Shown: piece by piece, positions 1 through 7,585 of the stretch
How positions within the stretch are numbered: position 1 is the stretch's first letter
Layout: each line of letters begins with the position of its first letter
DNA from: Planctomycetota bacterium
GTDB lineage: Bacteria > Planctomycetota > Phycisphaerae > WQYP01
Length of the DNA: 9,810 nt
Reading direction: 5' to 3'
Assembly (NCBI GenBank): GCA_021805585.1
Contig: JAJZEY010000126.1
Location: 1 to 9,810 of the forward strand
The notes under the pieces: generated by a model
Database searches by the model: none
What the model was told of the DNA's origin: nothing
The model's input: the letters and a program-made list of their open reading frames with translations, nothing else
Position numbers and translations under genes: made by a program

Positions 1-37
1 CTTCTAACATCGGGTGGCCGGGACTGCTGATAGGCAC

Positions 38-96
38 AAAAAAACTCAAAAAACATTGGCGAATCGCAGCTTGGCGATCTTCCCGATAAAATCGGG
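38..96 (-). terminator. Possible terminator region after the S9 peptidase gene
   Basis: Reading the minus strand past the peptidase stop codon, a perfect 6-bp stem with a 3-nt loop (82-96, CCCGAT/ATCGGG) comes first. A 5-bp stem (63-78, ATCGC/GCGAT) follows, and then two T-tracts (53-48 and 44-38). The T-tracts start about 9 nt after the second stem, so this is not a textbook intrinsic terminator. Hairpins followed by T-runs directly after a gene end nevertheless suggest transcript termination. The call rests on visible complementarity only; no folding energy was computed. Confidence 0.4.
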
Positions 97-108
97 CACA
101 CCCTCCCG

Positions 109-2511
109 CTATACCAGGGGCGGTTCGATATTCCACAAGTGCCGCACCAGAAAATTCCGCGTCAGCCGCCACATGTAATTCCAATAAGGTCCGCCACACC
201 CGTGGTGGCCATTGGGAAAGACCTGAATCTGGAAATCACGGTTGTGCCGCATCAGTTGTTCCACCACCTGAAACGTGCAGGCGGGGTCCACATTGTGGTC
301 CAGGCCGCCGACTATCAGCAACAGCTTTCCCTTAAGCTTTTCCGCGTTGGTGGCGTTGGACTGTTGGGCATACCACGGCCCGACCGGCCAACTCATCCAT
401 TGTTCGTTCCACCAGATTTTATCCACCCGATTGTCATGGCAGCCGCTGTTGGCGACCGCAACCTTGTAAAAATCCCCATGGGCCAGCAACGCCCGCAAAG
501 CGCTTTGTCCGCCGGCGGAGGTTCCGTAGATTCCGACACGGGAAGTATCCATATATGGATATTTTGCGGCGGCTGTTTTTATCCAGGCGATGCGGTCCGG
601 AAAACCGGAATCACCCAGGTTTTTCCAGCAGACATTGTGAAACGCTTTGGACCGGTTGGATGTCCCCATCCCATCCATTTTCACCACAATAAAGCCGAGT
701 TCAGCGACCGTCTGCGGCCAGTAGAACGGTTCCCAGGCCTTGGGCACAAATGCGCCCTGTGGTCCGGCATAAATATCTTCCACAATGGGATATGCGCGGG
801 ACGGATCAAAATGACTGGGGCGGATGATAATGCCGTAAATATCCGTCACGCCGTCGCGGCCTTTGGCGACGAACCTTTCCGGCCGGGGAATTCCGGCTTT
901 TAACAGTGCGGAAGCATCCGCCCGTTCCAGCGGGCAGACCAGTGATCCATCATGCGTCCGGCGGAGGTTAATTTGCGGGGGCAGGTCCACGCGTGAAAAG
1001 CGGTCAATCAGATATTTGCGATCCGGTGAATATAGTACGCTGTGCGTGCCATCGCCGCGGGTCAGAACGGTCAGATTGCGGCCATCAAAATCCACGCGGC
1101 AGAAATGAACGAAATAGGGATCCTGTCCGGGGATAATTCCACCGGCGCGGAACCAGATCCGCCGGTTGACCGTGTCCACATGTTCCACACCGCGGACCAC
1201 CCAGTCGCCGGTGGTAATCTGATTTTTCACGCGGCCATGCAGTGTGTCGATCAGGTACAAATGGTTCCATCCGTCGCGTTCGGACATCCAGATCATTTCA
1301 TGGGAGTGGTCCAGATACCAGGTGAAAAATTTTCCGGAATAATCAAAGAATTCCCGGCCGTTTGTGGCGCAATCTTCATCAATGATTGGATGCGCCCGGC
1401 CGCTGGGAATATCGATCGCAATGACACGCATGACCTGATGACCACGCTGATTAAACACAAAGCGAAAGCGACGGGAATCCGGCTCCCAGCACCATTGGGT
1501 ATTGGCCCATGGATTGGCAAACAGATCGTCCTTTATCGGCACTTGCCGGCCCGTGGAGGCATTGAAAATGGCCGGTTTATGAATGCTGACCGGATCGCCG
1601 GCTTTCAAATATTTAAAATCCACCAGATTGCAATCAATTGTTCCGGGGGGAGCCCATTGAACTTCGTACACATGCCGGTCGGATCCGGGCTGCACACGAA
1701 TCACGGCAAAATGCGTGCTGTCCGGCGACCAGAACACTTGCGGGGAATAAAAATGGTCCGGCTTTCCGTCGGTGGTGATTTTCCGGTGCGCATTTGTTCG
1801 CCGATTCAGCAATGCGACATTCTGGTTCTCAATCCGCACTTCCCATTCGCCATCGGGCGAAAACAGATTCCGCGGCCCCCAGCGGTTTGGATCGCCCGGT
1901 GTAAACGCCGGATGAATTGGCGGGATCGCAAATAGCTTGTGGCGGCCGAGTTGCCAGGTGGCAAGGTTACACCGCCAGCCATGACCCAAAGCATTGAATT
2001 CGATGGTATCAGGGGCGGAAAGGTCCACGATAAAGAGGTGCAATTGCCCGGGATTTGGCATTTTGCCCGTTGCCTTGGAAAGTGCCGCTGCCAGCCGGGC
2101 ATGATCAAACGCCGGACCGCGGTGGCCGGTATCGGGATTGACCAGAATGTATTCCAGATTACCGCCGGCTAATCGACTGGCAAACCAGAAACGGCCATCG
2201 GCCAGCCAATGCGGCTCAACATGGTCGTGAAAAACTTTATTCCCGGTTATTTCCCACAAATGATCCGCCCGCCGATAATCCGCCGCCGAGGCAATTCCCC
2301 CGGTTCCGGCGGGCAAACGTTCGGGCTGGCCATGAGGCGCAGCCGCGCGGTCAAGTGTGGATCGGGAATCCGCCGCAGCAATGGTCCGCGGGGTACCGGG
2401 TATCCGCGTACTTACAATTCCCGCCGCGGCGGCACTCAAAAGCCGGCGCCGCGAAAGTTCCACGCGGCTGTTGGATGGGGAAGAGTGATTCGGGGTCTTG
2501 GAATCATCCAT
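109..2511 (-). CDS. Tat-exported S9 family peptidase (DPP IV-like beta-propeller plus alpha/beta hydrolase)
   Basis: Predicted serine peptidase of family S9, about 800 aa, normal for DPP IV-type members. The N-terminus carries a twin-arginine signal (SRRRLL near residues 20-25, then an alanine-rich stretch), so export to the periplasm is likely. Residues about 90-540 look like the DPP IV N-terminal beta-propeller, with repeated SPDG/WSPD blade motifs. The last ~240 residues are the hydrolase domain. The likely catalytic triad is Ser665 (in YGTSAGG), Asp738 (in GGLDHNVD) and His770 (in NGHHG). The loop that carries the substrate-anchoring double Glu in true dipeptidyl peptidases appears to be missing, so dipeptidyl peptidase activity should not be assumed. 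The frame is open back to 2628, but I chose the ATG at 2511: GGAGA lies 9 nt upstream, and a candidate promoter lies between the two starts. An ATG at 2520 is possible but GGAGA directly abuts it. The AsmA-like gene lies upstream on the same strand. The family call is firm; the substrate is unknown. Confidence 0.93.
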   Translation of the reverse strand: MDDSKTPNHSSPSNSRVELSRRRLLSAAAAGIVSTRIPGTPRTIAAADSRSTLDRAAAPHGQPERLPAGTGGIASAADYRRADHLWEITGNKVFHDHVEPHWLADGRFWFASRLAGGNLEYILVNPDTGHRGPAFDHARLAAALSKATGKMPNPGQLHLFIVDLSAPDTIEFNALGHGWRCNLATWQLGRHKLFAIPPIHPAFTPGDPNRWGPRNLFSPDGEWEVRIENQNVALLNRRTNAHRKITTDGKPDHFYSPQVFWSPDSTHFAVIRVQPGSDRHVYEVQWAPPGTIDCNLVDFKYLKAGDPVSIHKPAIFNASTGRQVPIKDDLFANPWANTQWCWEPDSRRFRFVFNQRGHQVMRVIAIDIPSGRAHPIIDEDCATNGREFFDYSGKFFTWYLDHSHEMIWMSERDGWNHLYLIDTLHGRVKNQITTGDWVVRGVEHVDTVNRRIWFRAGGIIPGQDPYFVHFCRVDFDGRNLTVLTRGDGTHSVLYSPDRKYLIDRFSRVDLPPQINLRRTHDGSLVCPLERADASALLKAGIPRPERFVAKGRDGVTDIYGIIIRPSHFDPSRAYPIVEDIYAGPQGAFVPKAWEPFYWPQTVAELGFIVVKMDGMGTSNRSKAFHNVCWKNLGDSGFPDRIAWIKTAAAKYPYMDTSRVGIYGTSAGGQSALRALLAHGDFYKVAVANSGCHDNRVDKIWWNEQWMSWPVGPWYAQQSNATNAEKLKGKLLLIVGGLDHNVDPACTFQVVEQLMRHNRDFQIQVFPNGHHGCGGPYWNYMWRLTRNFLVRHLWNIEPPLV

Positions 2512-2556
2512 GTTCGGCATTCTCCATGTTCGCAAGAGCCGGTGCGGAATGTTGCA

Positions 2557-2586
2557 ATAATAGTGTGCCCATATGACGCATCGCAA
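2557..2586 (-). promoter_or_regulatory. Candidate sigma70-type promoter for the peptidase gene
   Basis: On the minus strand TTGCGA (2586-2581) and TATTAT (2562-2557) are separated by 18 bp. They match the -35 and -10 consensus at 4/6 and 5/6 positions. Transcription would begin near 2550 and leave a leader of about 40 nt before the ATG at 2511. If real, it separates the peptidase from the upstream AsmA-like gene and rules out a start at 2628. It was found by eye and planctomycete promoters are poorly characterised. Confidence 0.35.
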
Positions 2587-2648
2587 CCGTGGTTGGATCG
2601 GGCTGACACAGTCGCATGCGTTGCACACGGGAAAGATCGCGGTGAAGG

Positions 2649-3791
2649 TTATCTTCCAGGCGGTCCGACCACGGCATATTGGCCGCTGGCTATCTGTATA
2701 AGCCGCTTAAGCGATATATTCGGCAGTGGCAGCGTGAAATGAATTGTGGGCATATTGTCCGCCTTAAATAAAAACCGGTGGCCGTTAAGGGTAATCATGC
2801 GCGGCTTAATATTAGCCGGATTACCGGGGCCGCGCTTGAGGCTCACGGAAATGACCGATTGGTTTCGGCCGGTGGCAATTCGCAAATGTTCACTGATGTA
2901 GGGAAACGCTTTAAGTTCCAGCACCGTTACGGTGGCCAGTCCTTTGCCATAAACGCGGGCCAGCGCGTTCTCCAAAACCGGAATGTCCCGCACATATAGC
3001 GTGCCGGGACCCGTGGACCGCAAGTCCGCCGTGCCGATGATATTCCCCTCCAGGTCGGCATTCATCGTCGCATGAAGCGATGCCTTGCCGGAGATGGTGA
3101 AATGCTTTGGTGAAAGCAGCGCGAAAAGATATTTCTGCTGAAGGTCACGGACAGTCAGCCGCACATTGGCACTGCGTGCGGGGGGAAAATATTGTGCCTG
3201 GGCGGCCAACGCCGCATGGTGCCAATTTGCGGTAAAAGATTGAACCTTTATCGCCCGCCTGGAAACGGCAAGCAGGGCCGTACCCCGGGTCAGTTTAACA
3301 TTCCAGAGTTTCAATGCCGCGAAGGAGGTCCGCACGGACGGCCAGAGTGTAACGGGTGGCCGCGACCGCCCGGGAAAGCGGCGGACAGTTCCCCTTAGCC
3401 GCCAGCCCTGGAAGTCTATTTTCGGTGTGCCATGGGCCGGCCAAAACAACGCTTTTGCCCCGGCAATAACCGAGCCATTGCAGGATTGAATCACCGTGCC
3501 GGTACGGGCCTTGGCATATTGAATGCGACCGGTGAACGACACGCTGCCTCCGGTAATTCCGAGTGGGTGACCGGCAATGACGATGCCATGAAAAGCAATG
3601 GAATGTCGTGTCCCCGTCGTTGCGGCATCGGTGATCGGCGTTCCCATCACGATGGCCGAAAACAGGAAAGGCATGAGAAACCTTGTGCAAAGGTTCGACG
3701 GTCCGGGCATAAGTCGACGGCAACGGTCGATCAGCCTGGTGCGATGCTCGGCGACGCGATTGGCGGCGGATGGATGTGTCGGGTACCTCAT
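2649..3791 (-). CDS. Secreted AsmA-like / YdbH-like hypothetical protein
   Basis: Open frame of 380 aa with a hydrophobic segment at residues 38-50 (FLMPFLFSAIVMG) followed by TDAATTG, which reads as a signal peptide or membrane anchor. The rest is rich in alternating beta-strand patterns (for example residues 205-245 and 250-320). The section around residues 232-282 (SGKASLHATMNADLEG, then GTADLRSTGPGTLYVRDIPVLENAL) resembles the C-terminal part of AsmA/YdbH-type proteins, where a GxGxLxxxDxxL pattern recurs. Those proteins are larger and are implicated in envelope lipid transport or outer-membrane homeostasis; this one would be a short version. The fit is by pattern only. The start is uncertain: ATGs at 3791, 3710 and 3674 are all in frame. 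None has a strong ribosome site; the one at 3674 has AAGG 6 nt upstream but a signal peptide lacking positive charge. The stop lies 137 bp upstream of the peptidase start on the same strand, so co-transcription is possible. Being a gene is likely; the function is tentative. Confidence 0.7.
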   Translation of the reverse strand: MRYPTHPSAANRVAEHRTRLIDRCRRLMPGPSNLCTRFLMPFLFSAIVMGTPITDAATTGTRHSIAFHGIVIAGHPLGITGGSVSFTGRIQYAKARTGTVIQSCNGSVIAGAKALFWPAHGTPKIDFQGWRLRGTVRRFPGRSRPPVTLWPSVRTSFAALKLWNVKLTRGTALLAVSRRAIKVQSFTANWHHAALAAQAQYFPPARSANVRLTVRDLQQKYLFALLSPKHFTISGKASLHATMNADLEGNIIGTADLRSTGPGTLYVRDIPVLENALARVYGKGLATVTVLELKAFPYISEHLRIATGRNQSVISVSLKRGPGNPANIKPRMITLNGHRFLFKADNMPTIHFTLPLPNISLKRLIQIASGQYAVVGPPGR

Positions 3792-4201
3792 GCTGTGGGC
3801 ATAATACCATGTTTGGTGTCCCAGCTGGGTGGCACAGACATTCTTGTCTGTGGGTCAAGCACAGGCGGGAATGCCTGTGTGACCTTGGGCGGTAGCGCAG
3901 GCGTCCCGGCCTGCCAGTTGCTCTACTTTCTACTGCTCAACTATTTCCTGATCCGCGTTGCCGCGGCAACGCTGGGGGGGGCGTCTCGCCCGCCTGGTCG
4001 TCGTCGCAGGAGAAAAAATGGATTTCAGGAAAGCTTTTTCGCCGAAGTCTCATCTATAAACTATGCAATATTTCCCTTTTCGATAGAAACGGGGACACCC
4101 GTCGAAAACAATTACTCAACATGCAATAGCTGTACGCCTTCCAGCGTTGTATACTTTCAAAAACACGGACAAGGCGTTTAAAAAATAAAAGGAAACGACT
4201 G
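3792..4201. other. Divergent intergenic spacer with hairpin repeats
   Basis: This 410-bp spacer separates the minus-strand AsmA-like gene from the plus-strand GH2 gene, so it should hold promoters for both. On the minus strand TATTAT (3806-3801) resembles a -10 box, but no -35 box fits it and it lies only 9 nt from the ATG at 3791. On the plus strand TATACT (4150-4155) resembles a -10 box 46 bp before the GH2 start, again without a convincing -35. The left half carries the hairpin repeat cluster annotated separately. A further small stem (GGGCG/CGCCC, 3979-3991) follows a run of seven G. A long open frame crosses the spacer, but it also covers the AsmA-like gene on the opposite strand and its translation is low-complexity, so I take it as spurious. 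Confidence 0.6.
3833..3914. repeat. Cluster of three short imperfectly related hairpin repeats
   Basis: Three similar inverted repeats sit in tandem. 3833-3852 has a perfect 8-bp stem, CACAGACA/TGTCTGTG, around TTCT. 3860-3879 has a perfect 7-bp stem, CACAGGC/GCCTGTG, around a 6-nt loop. 3897-3914 has a 6-bp stem, GCAGGC/GCCTGC, around GTCCCG. All three share the core (CA)CAG(A/G)C and its complement. From general knowledge, units of this sort (CACAGGC, short loop, GCCTGTG) are scattered between genes in many planctomycete and related genomes, often as doublets or triplets. That would make this a dispersed repeat family, not a single-locus regulator. The inverted repeats are seen directly; the family assignment is from memory. 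Confidence 0.7.
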
Positions 4202-7129
4202 ATGAAAAGACGAGATTTTATCAAGCTGGGTCTTGGCACCGTCGCGGCGGCATCGCTTACCGGGTGTTCCGTAAAGGCCCAATCGCCCATTACCGACCAG
4301 GGAGCCGCTTTTGAAACAGGCACGCCTTCGTCGGCGATGCCAGTAGCCATTCTGCCGCGCCGCTGCGAATCGCTGGATTTTGAATGGCGTTTTCTGCCCT
4401 TGCCCGCCGCTTTGGCACTCAACGATTCGGTGAATCTGCAAAAATGGCATTGGAAGCAGGGCACGCCCTCGGATGCCGCGCGGATGACCGCACCGGATGT
4501 CAACATGTCCGGTGACGGATGGCATGAGACCACCCCGGAAAATGCTCAGATGAATTTCGTCGGCTATGCCTGGTTTCGCACGGTTCTGCCGCCGCTCGAT
4601 CATTCACACCGCATCGTCCGGTTTACGCATGTGGATGACAACGGCGTGATTTATCTCAATGGTCGGCGGCTGAAGAGCCACCATGGCTGGGATCAAGGTT
4701 TTGACGTCCCGCTGGATGCGGCCTGGTCATCTGACGGCCCGAATATATTGACGGTGCTGGTGGACAATCAATCTGGTCCAGGCGGCATTTATGGCCCCGT
4801 GACCTTTGGCTGGTCCCATGGATCGGATACTTACGCCGGGCCGGAAGTGGATGACAGCGCCTGGCGGCGTGTGCAACTGCCGCATGATTACATTGTGGAA
4901 GGGGATTATTCAGCGAAGGCGGACACCGGCCATGGATCGCTGCCGGTGTTTCCGGCGTGCTATCGGCGGCAACTGCGAATTTCCGCGGAGGATAAGGGCA
5001 AAAGTCTGTTCCTTTATTTTGAAGGCGTCAATCGCAACGCTGAAATTTACATAAACGGCAAGCTGGTTTCCCGGCATCCAGGTGGATACACATCTTTTCA
5101 TGTGGATATCAGCTATGCTGTGAATTATGGAGCGGACAATGTCCTGGCGGTTCATGTGGACCCACGCGATTTTGAAGGCTGGTGGTATGAAGGCGGCGGT
5201 ATTTACCGCCATGTCTGGCTGAATGTGGTTGATAAAGTTCACGTCGCGCCCTGGGGCGTGTATGTCGTGGGTGATGTAAAAAACGTCGCGACAAATCCTT
5301 CAGCCGATCTGGTTATTGAAACCACCATTGCCAACCGCCATGTGCAGGCCCGCACCTGCACCCTGCGATCCACCGTGATGGATGGAGATGGTAATATTGT
5401 GGGCAGCCAAAGCAGCTTAATGGCTGTGGAATCCAGTCTGGCGGGTATTCCGGATAATCCCACGCAAACGATTTTAAACTCCGATTCCATAGATCAGCCG
5501 AGCTATCTGCATTCCGGCACAAAAATGACGCAGCGGATTACACTCAACTCGGTGAATCTCTGGTCGCTGGAAAACCGCCATCGGTACCAGTTGCTTTCCG
5601 AAGTGCTGGTGAATGGCGAAGTAGTGGACCGGCACGTGCAAAAATTCGGCATCCGAACGATCCGCTTTGATGCACAGGATGGCTTTATGCTGAATGAAAA
5701 GCCGGTAAAGCTTCAGGGTGTGTGCAATCATCAGGATTTTGCCGGCGTGGGCATCGGCATTCCCGACAGTCTATTTTATTACCGTATGAAACAACTCAAG
5801 GAAAAGCTCGGCTGCAATGCCATTCGCTGTTCGCATAATCCCATGTCGCCGGCCATGTATGAAGCATGTGACGATCTTGGACTGCTGGTAATGGACGAAA
5901 ACCGGCATCCCGGCAGCACCGTGGCGACAAAATCCTGGGTTGGCCAGCTTTACGGCAATACCTGGCATGTGGAAAATATGGTTCTGCGTGACCGCAATCA
6001 TCCCTCCGTCATCATGTGGTCCATGTGGAATGAGGAATGGGGCATACAAAATGACGCCTATGGCCACAAAATGGCCAAGGCTTTAATGAAGGCAATTCAT
6101 AAGCACGATACCACGCGGCCCATTTCCTGTGCCAATAATTCCGGTACGGGGAAGGGCTGGCTGGTCGGCGTGGGCGCTGCCGAAGATTTGCTGGGTGTGA
6201 ACTACAATTATCAGGATTACGACTGGCTGCATAAACAATTTCCGAATAAGCCGATTTTTGGCAGTGAAACCGCCAGCAATTGCGAATGCCGCGGGATTTA
6301 CCATACCGATAAAGCCGCAGCGCATCTGACCAGCTATATGTCGCCGGAGGGTTCCTGGCGGCCGCTGGGCCGTCGAAAATTTGTGGCCGGCGGATTCGTC
6401 TGGACGGGGTTTGATTACCGCGGTGAAACAAACCCATTCGGCTGGCCGGAAGTTAATTCCAATTTCGGTCTTCTGGATATGTGCGGCTTCCCCAAGGATG
6501 ACGCCTTTTATTATAAAGCCTGGTGGGACCGGCAGACCCCGATGGTGCATATTTTTCCGCATTGGAACTGGGCTGGTAAAGAAGGAAGCAATATTCCGGT
6601 CTGGTGTTTCAGCAATTGCGATCAGGTGGAATTGTTTTTGAATGGCAAAAGTCTTGGCCGTCAGACCATGCCGGAATTCGGCCACCTGCAATGGAATCAG
6701 GTTGCCTATCAGCCTGGAAAACTTGAAGCCCATGGCTACCGCGATGGACGGCTTGCCGCCCGCGCTGTGGTGGAAACCACGGGTGCCCCGGCCGCGCTGC
6801 GCATCAGTACCGGGCGCAAGCAGCTTATTGCCGATGGCCAGGATACCGCCGCGGTTGCCGTTGAGGTGGTTGATGGCCAGGGTCGCGTGGTTCCCACGGC
6901 GGGTAACAAAGTGCACTTTTCAGTCAGCGGTCCGGGCCGAAACGCCGGCGTGGGGAACGGGGATCCAAGTTGCCACGAGCCGAACCAGGCGGCCTTTCGC
7001 AGCGCTTTTGCCGGTTTATGCATGGTGCTGGTTCAGGCCGGACGATCAAGGGGAAGTATTCTGCTGACAGCCAAATCAGATGGTCTGGATCCGGCAGAAT
7101 TAACGCTTCCTGCGATAAGAGGTCTGTGA
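4202..7129 (+). CDS. Tat lipoprotein glycoside hydrolase family 2 (beta-galactosidase-like)
   Basis: Predicted retaining GH2 enzyme, 975 aa, that removes beta-linked sugars from non-reducing ends; galactosidase is the closest-looking activity, but specificity cannot be read from the sequence. The N-terminus has a textbook Tat motif (RRDFIK, residues 3-8) and a lipobox, LTGC, with Cys22 as the lipidation site, so it should be a membrane-anchored periplasmic or surface lipoprotein. Domain order: start of the GH2 sugar-binding jelly roll (about 55-65); an apparent inserted galactose-binding-like domain (about 100-205); the rest of the jelly roll (215-355, with LPHDY, FEGVNRNAEIYING and GGGIYRHVW); an immunoglobulin-like domain (about 360-485); the catalytic barrel (486-780); a DUF4982-like domain (about 790-860); and a GH2 C-terminal Ig-like domain (864-970). 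Likely catalytic residues are Glu611 as acid/base (WNEEW after RNHPSVIMWS) and Glu689 as nucleophile (FGSETAS). The start is supported by AAAAGGAAA 6 nt upstream. The family call is very safe. Confidence 0.95.
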   Translation: MKRRDFIKLGLGTVAAASLTGCSVKAQSPITDQGAAFETGTPSSAMPVAILPRRCESLDFEWRFLPLPAALALNDSVNLQKWHWKQGTPSDAARMTAPDVNMSGDGWHETTPENAQMNFVGYAWFRTVLPPLDHSHRIVRFTHVDDNGVIYLNGRRLKSHHGWDQGFDVPLDAAWSSDGPNILTVLVDNQSGPGGIYGPVTFGWSHGSDTYAGPEVDDSAWRRVQLPHDYIVEGDYSAKADTGHGSLPVFPACYRRQLRISAEDKGKSLFLYFEGVNRNAEIYINGKLVSRHPGGYTSFHVDISYAVNYGADNVLAVHVDPRDFEGWWYEGGGIYRHVWLNVVDKVHVAPWGVYVVGDVKNVATNPSADLVIETTIANRHVQARTCTLRSTVMDGDGNIVGSQSSLMAVESSLAGIPDNPTQTILNSDSIDQPSYLHSGTKMTQRITLNSVNLWSLENRHRYQLLSEVLVNGEVVDRHVQKFGIRTIRFDAQDGFMLNEKPVKLQGVCNHQDFAGVGIGIPDSLFYYRMKQLKEKLGCNAIRCSHNPMSPAMYEACDDLGLLVMDENRHPGSTVATKSWVGQLYGNTWHVENMVLRDRNHPSVIMWSMWNEEWGIQNDAYGHKMAKALMKAIHKHDTTRPISCANNSGTGKGWLVGVGAAEDLLGVNYNYQDYDWLHKQFPNKPIFGSETASNCECRGIYHTDKAAAHLTSYMSPEGSWRPLGRRKFVAGGFVWTGFDYRGETNPFGWPEVNSNFGLLDMCGFPKDDAFYYKAWWDRQTPMVHIFPHWNWAGKEGSNIPVWCFSNCDQVELFLNGKSLGRQTMPEFGHLQWNQVAYQPGKLEAHGYRDGRLAARAVVETTGAPAALRISTGRKQLIADGQDTAAVAVEVVDGQGRVVPTAGNKVHFSVSGPGRNAGVGNGDPSCHEPNQAAFRSAFAGLCMVLVQAGRSRGSILLTAKSDGLDPAELTLPAIRGL

Positions 7130-7166
7130 AGGCTTGCCCGAATGATGGCGCGATTGTCCGGAGTCG

Positions 7167-7196
7167 GCCAATTTTTTCGGCAACCGATAAATTGGC
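7167..7196 (+). terminator. Strong hairpin downstream of the GH2 gene, candidate terminator
   Basis: The arms GCCAATTT (7167-7174) and AAATTGGC (7189-7196) pair perfectly over 8 bp, and inside them TCGG (7177-7180) pairs with CCGA (7184-7187) around a CAA loop. Together they give about 12 bp broken by a small internal loop. It begins 37 bp after the GH2 stop codon, where a transcript end is expected. No T-run follows it, so it may act as a 3' end-stabilising structure or a Rho-associated end instead of a classic intrinsic terminator. Confidence 0.5.
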
Positions 7197-7375
7197 ATGT
7201 TAAAGGCCCGCGACATTCATGAACGTGTACCGGGCGGAAGTTTATGGATACGCAAAGCAAAAAGCTGTTGACCGGAAGAACCCATCTCCCGGCAGAAGCC
7301 ACCGAGCCGCTGGTAAAAATCAATAAATAAAGGCCGTGCTCCGCCGAATTCCCGGTTCATCTGTAACGGGTTAAA

Positions 7376-7408
7376 ACCGCAGATTTCGCCAATGACGCGG
7401 ATACGCGG
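7376..7408. repeat. Short degenerate GC(A/G)GAT-type intergenic repeat
   Basis: The stretch contains ACCGCAGAT followed by GACGCGGAT and CGCGG, a staggered near-repeat of the CGC(A/G)GAT unit. Short intergenic sequences built from CGCAGAT units recur in many bacterial genomes. This may be a worn copy, but from one copy it could also be chance. Confidence 0.25.
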
Positions 7409-7489
7409 GGCAACGGGCAACGCATAAATGCAATCGGTGGCCAGCGGAGCGCTTTGCCTGAATCTGCCGGGGTGCCTAACGGCCTGCGA

Positions 7490-7546
7490 CCTTCATGTCA
7501 TTCACCCTGGGCCTCCAATCGGGATATAGCCCGTAAATAATGAAGG
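7490..7546. repeat. Imperfect inverted repeat
   Basis: CCTTCAT (7490-7496) and ATGAAGG (7540-7546) are perfect 7-bp inverse complements. Nested inside them GGGC (7509-7512) and GCCC (7529-7532) can also pair. The loops are long, so a stable fold is not assured. It could be the remnant of a dispersed repeat. Confidence 0.35.
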
Positions 7547-7555
7547 AATGGGCCA

Positions 7556-7585
7556 TTGGTTATGGTTCACCAATTCATTAACCAA
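7556..7585. repeat. Perfect 7-bp inverted repeat, possible operator or stem
   Basis: TTGGTTA (7556-7562) and TAACCAA (7579-7585) are perfect inverse complements separated by 16 bp, so the half-site centres are about 23 bp apart. That geometry could suit a dimeric regulator or a loose stem. It lies about 185 bp before the candidate pseudopilin promoter. No regulator gene is in view, and the function is unknown. Confidence 0.35.

Noticed and set aside
1042..1935. Long plus-strand open frame (297 aa), with a second one at 139-903 (254 aa), opposite the peptidase gene
   Set aside because: They lie antisense to a gene with a clear family, catalytic triad and signal peptide. Their translations show no recognisable motifs, and long antisense frames are expected opposite GC-rich coding sequence.
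4127..4155. Possible promoter for the GH2 gene with TATACT at 4150-4155
   Set aside because: The -10 is good, but the -35 position reads TAGCTG, with no useful match; it is mentioned only within the spacer entry.
3432..4181. Plus-strand open frame of 249 aa crossing the AsmA-like gene and the divergent spacer
   Set aside because: It overlaps the AsmA-like gene antisense and runs through the hairpin repeats, whose translation gives the repeat-derived peptide typical of false genes over such elements.
6083..6916. Minus-strand open frame of 277 aa inside the GH2 gene
   Set aside because: It is a shadow of the GH2 coding frame, which has conserved domains and catalytic residues across this exact interval.
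7219..7330. Two small plus-strand frames, ATG 7219 (35 aa) and ATG 7244 (28 aa)
   Set aside because: They overlap in different frames, neither has a good ribosome site, and a minus-strand frame is open over the same bases, so open frames here are uninformative.
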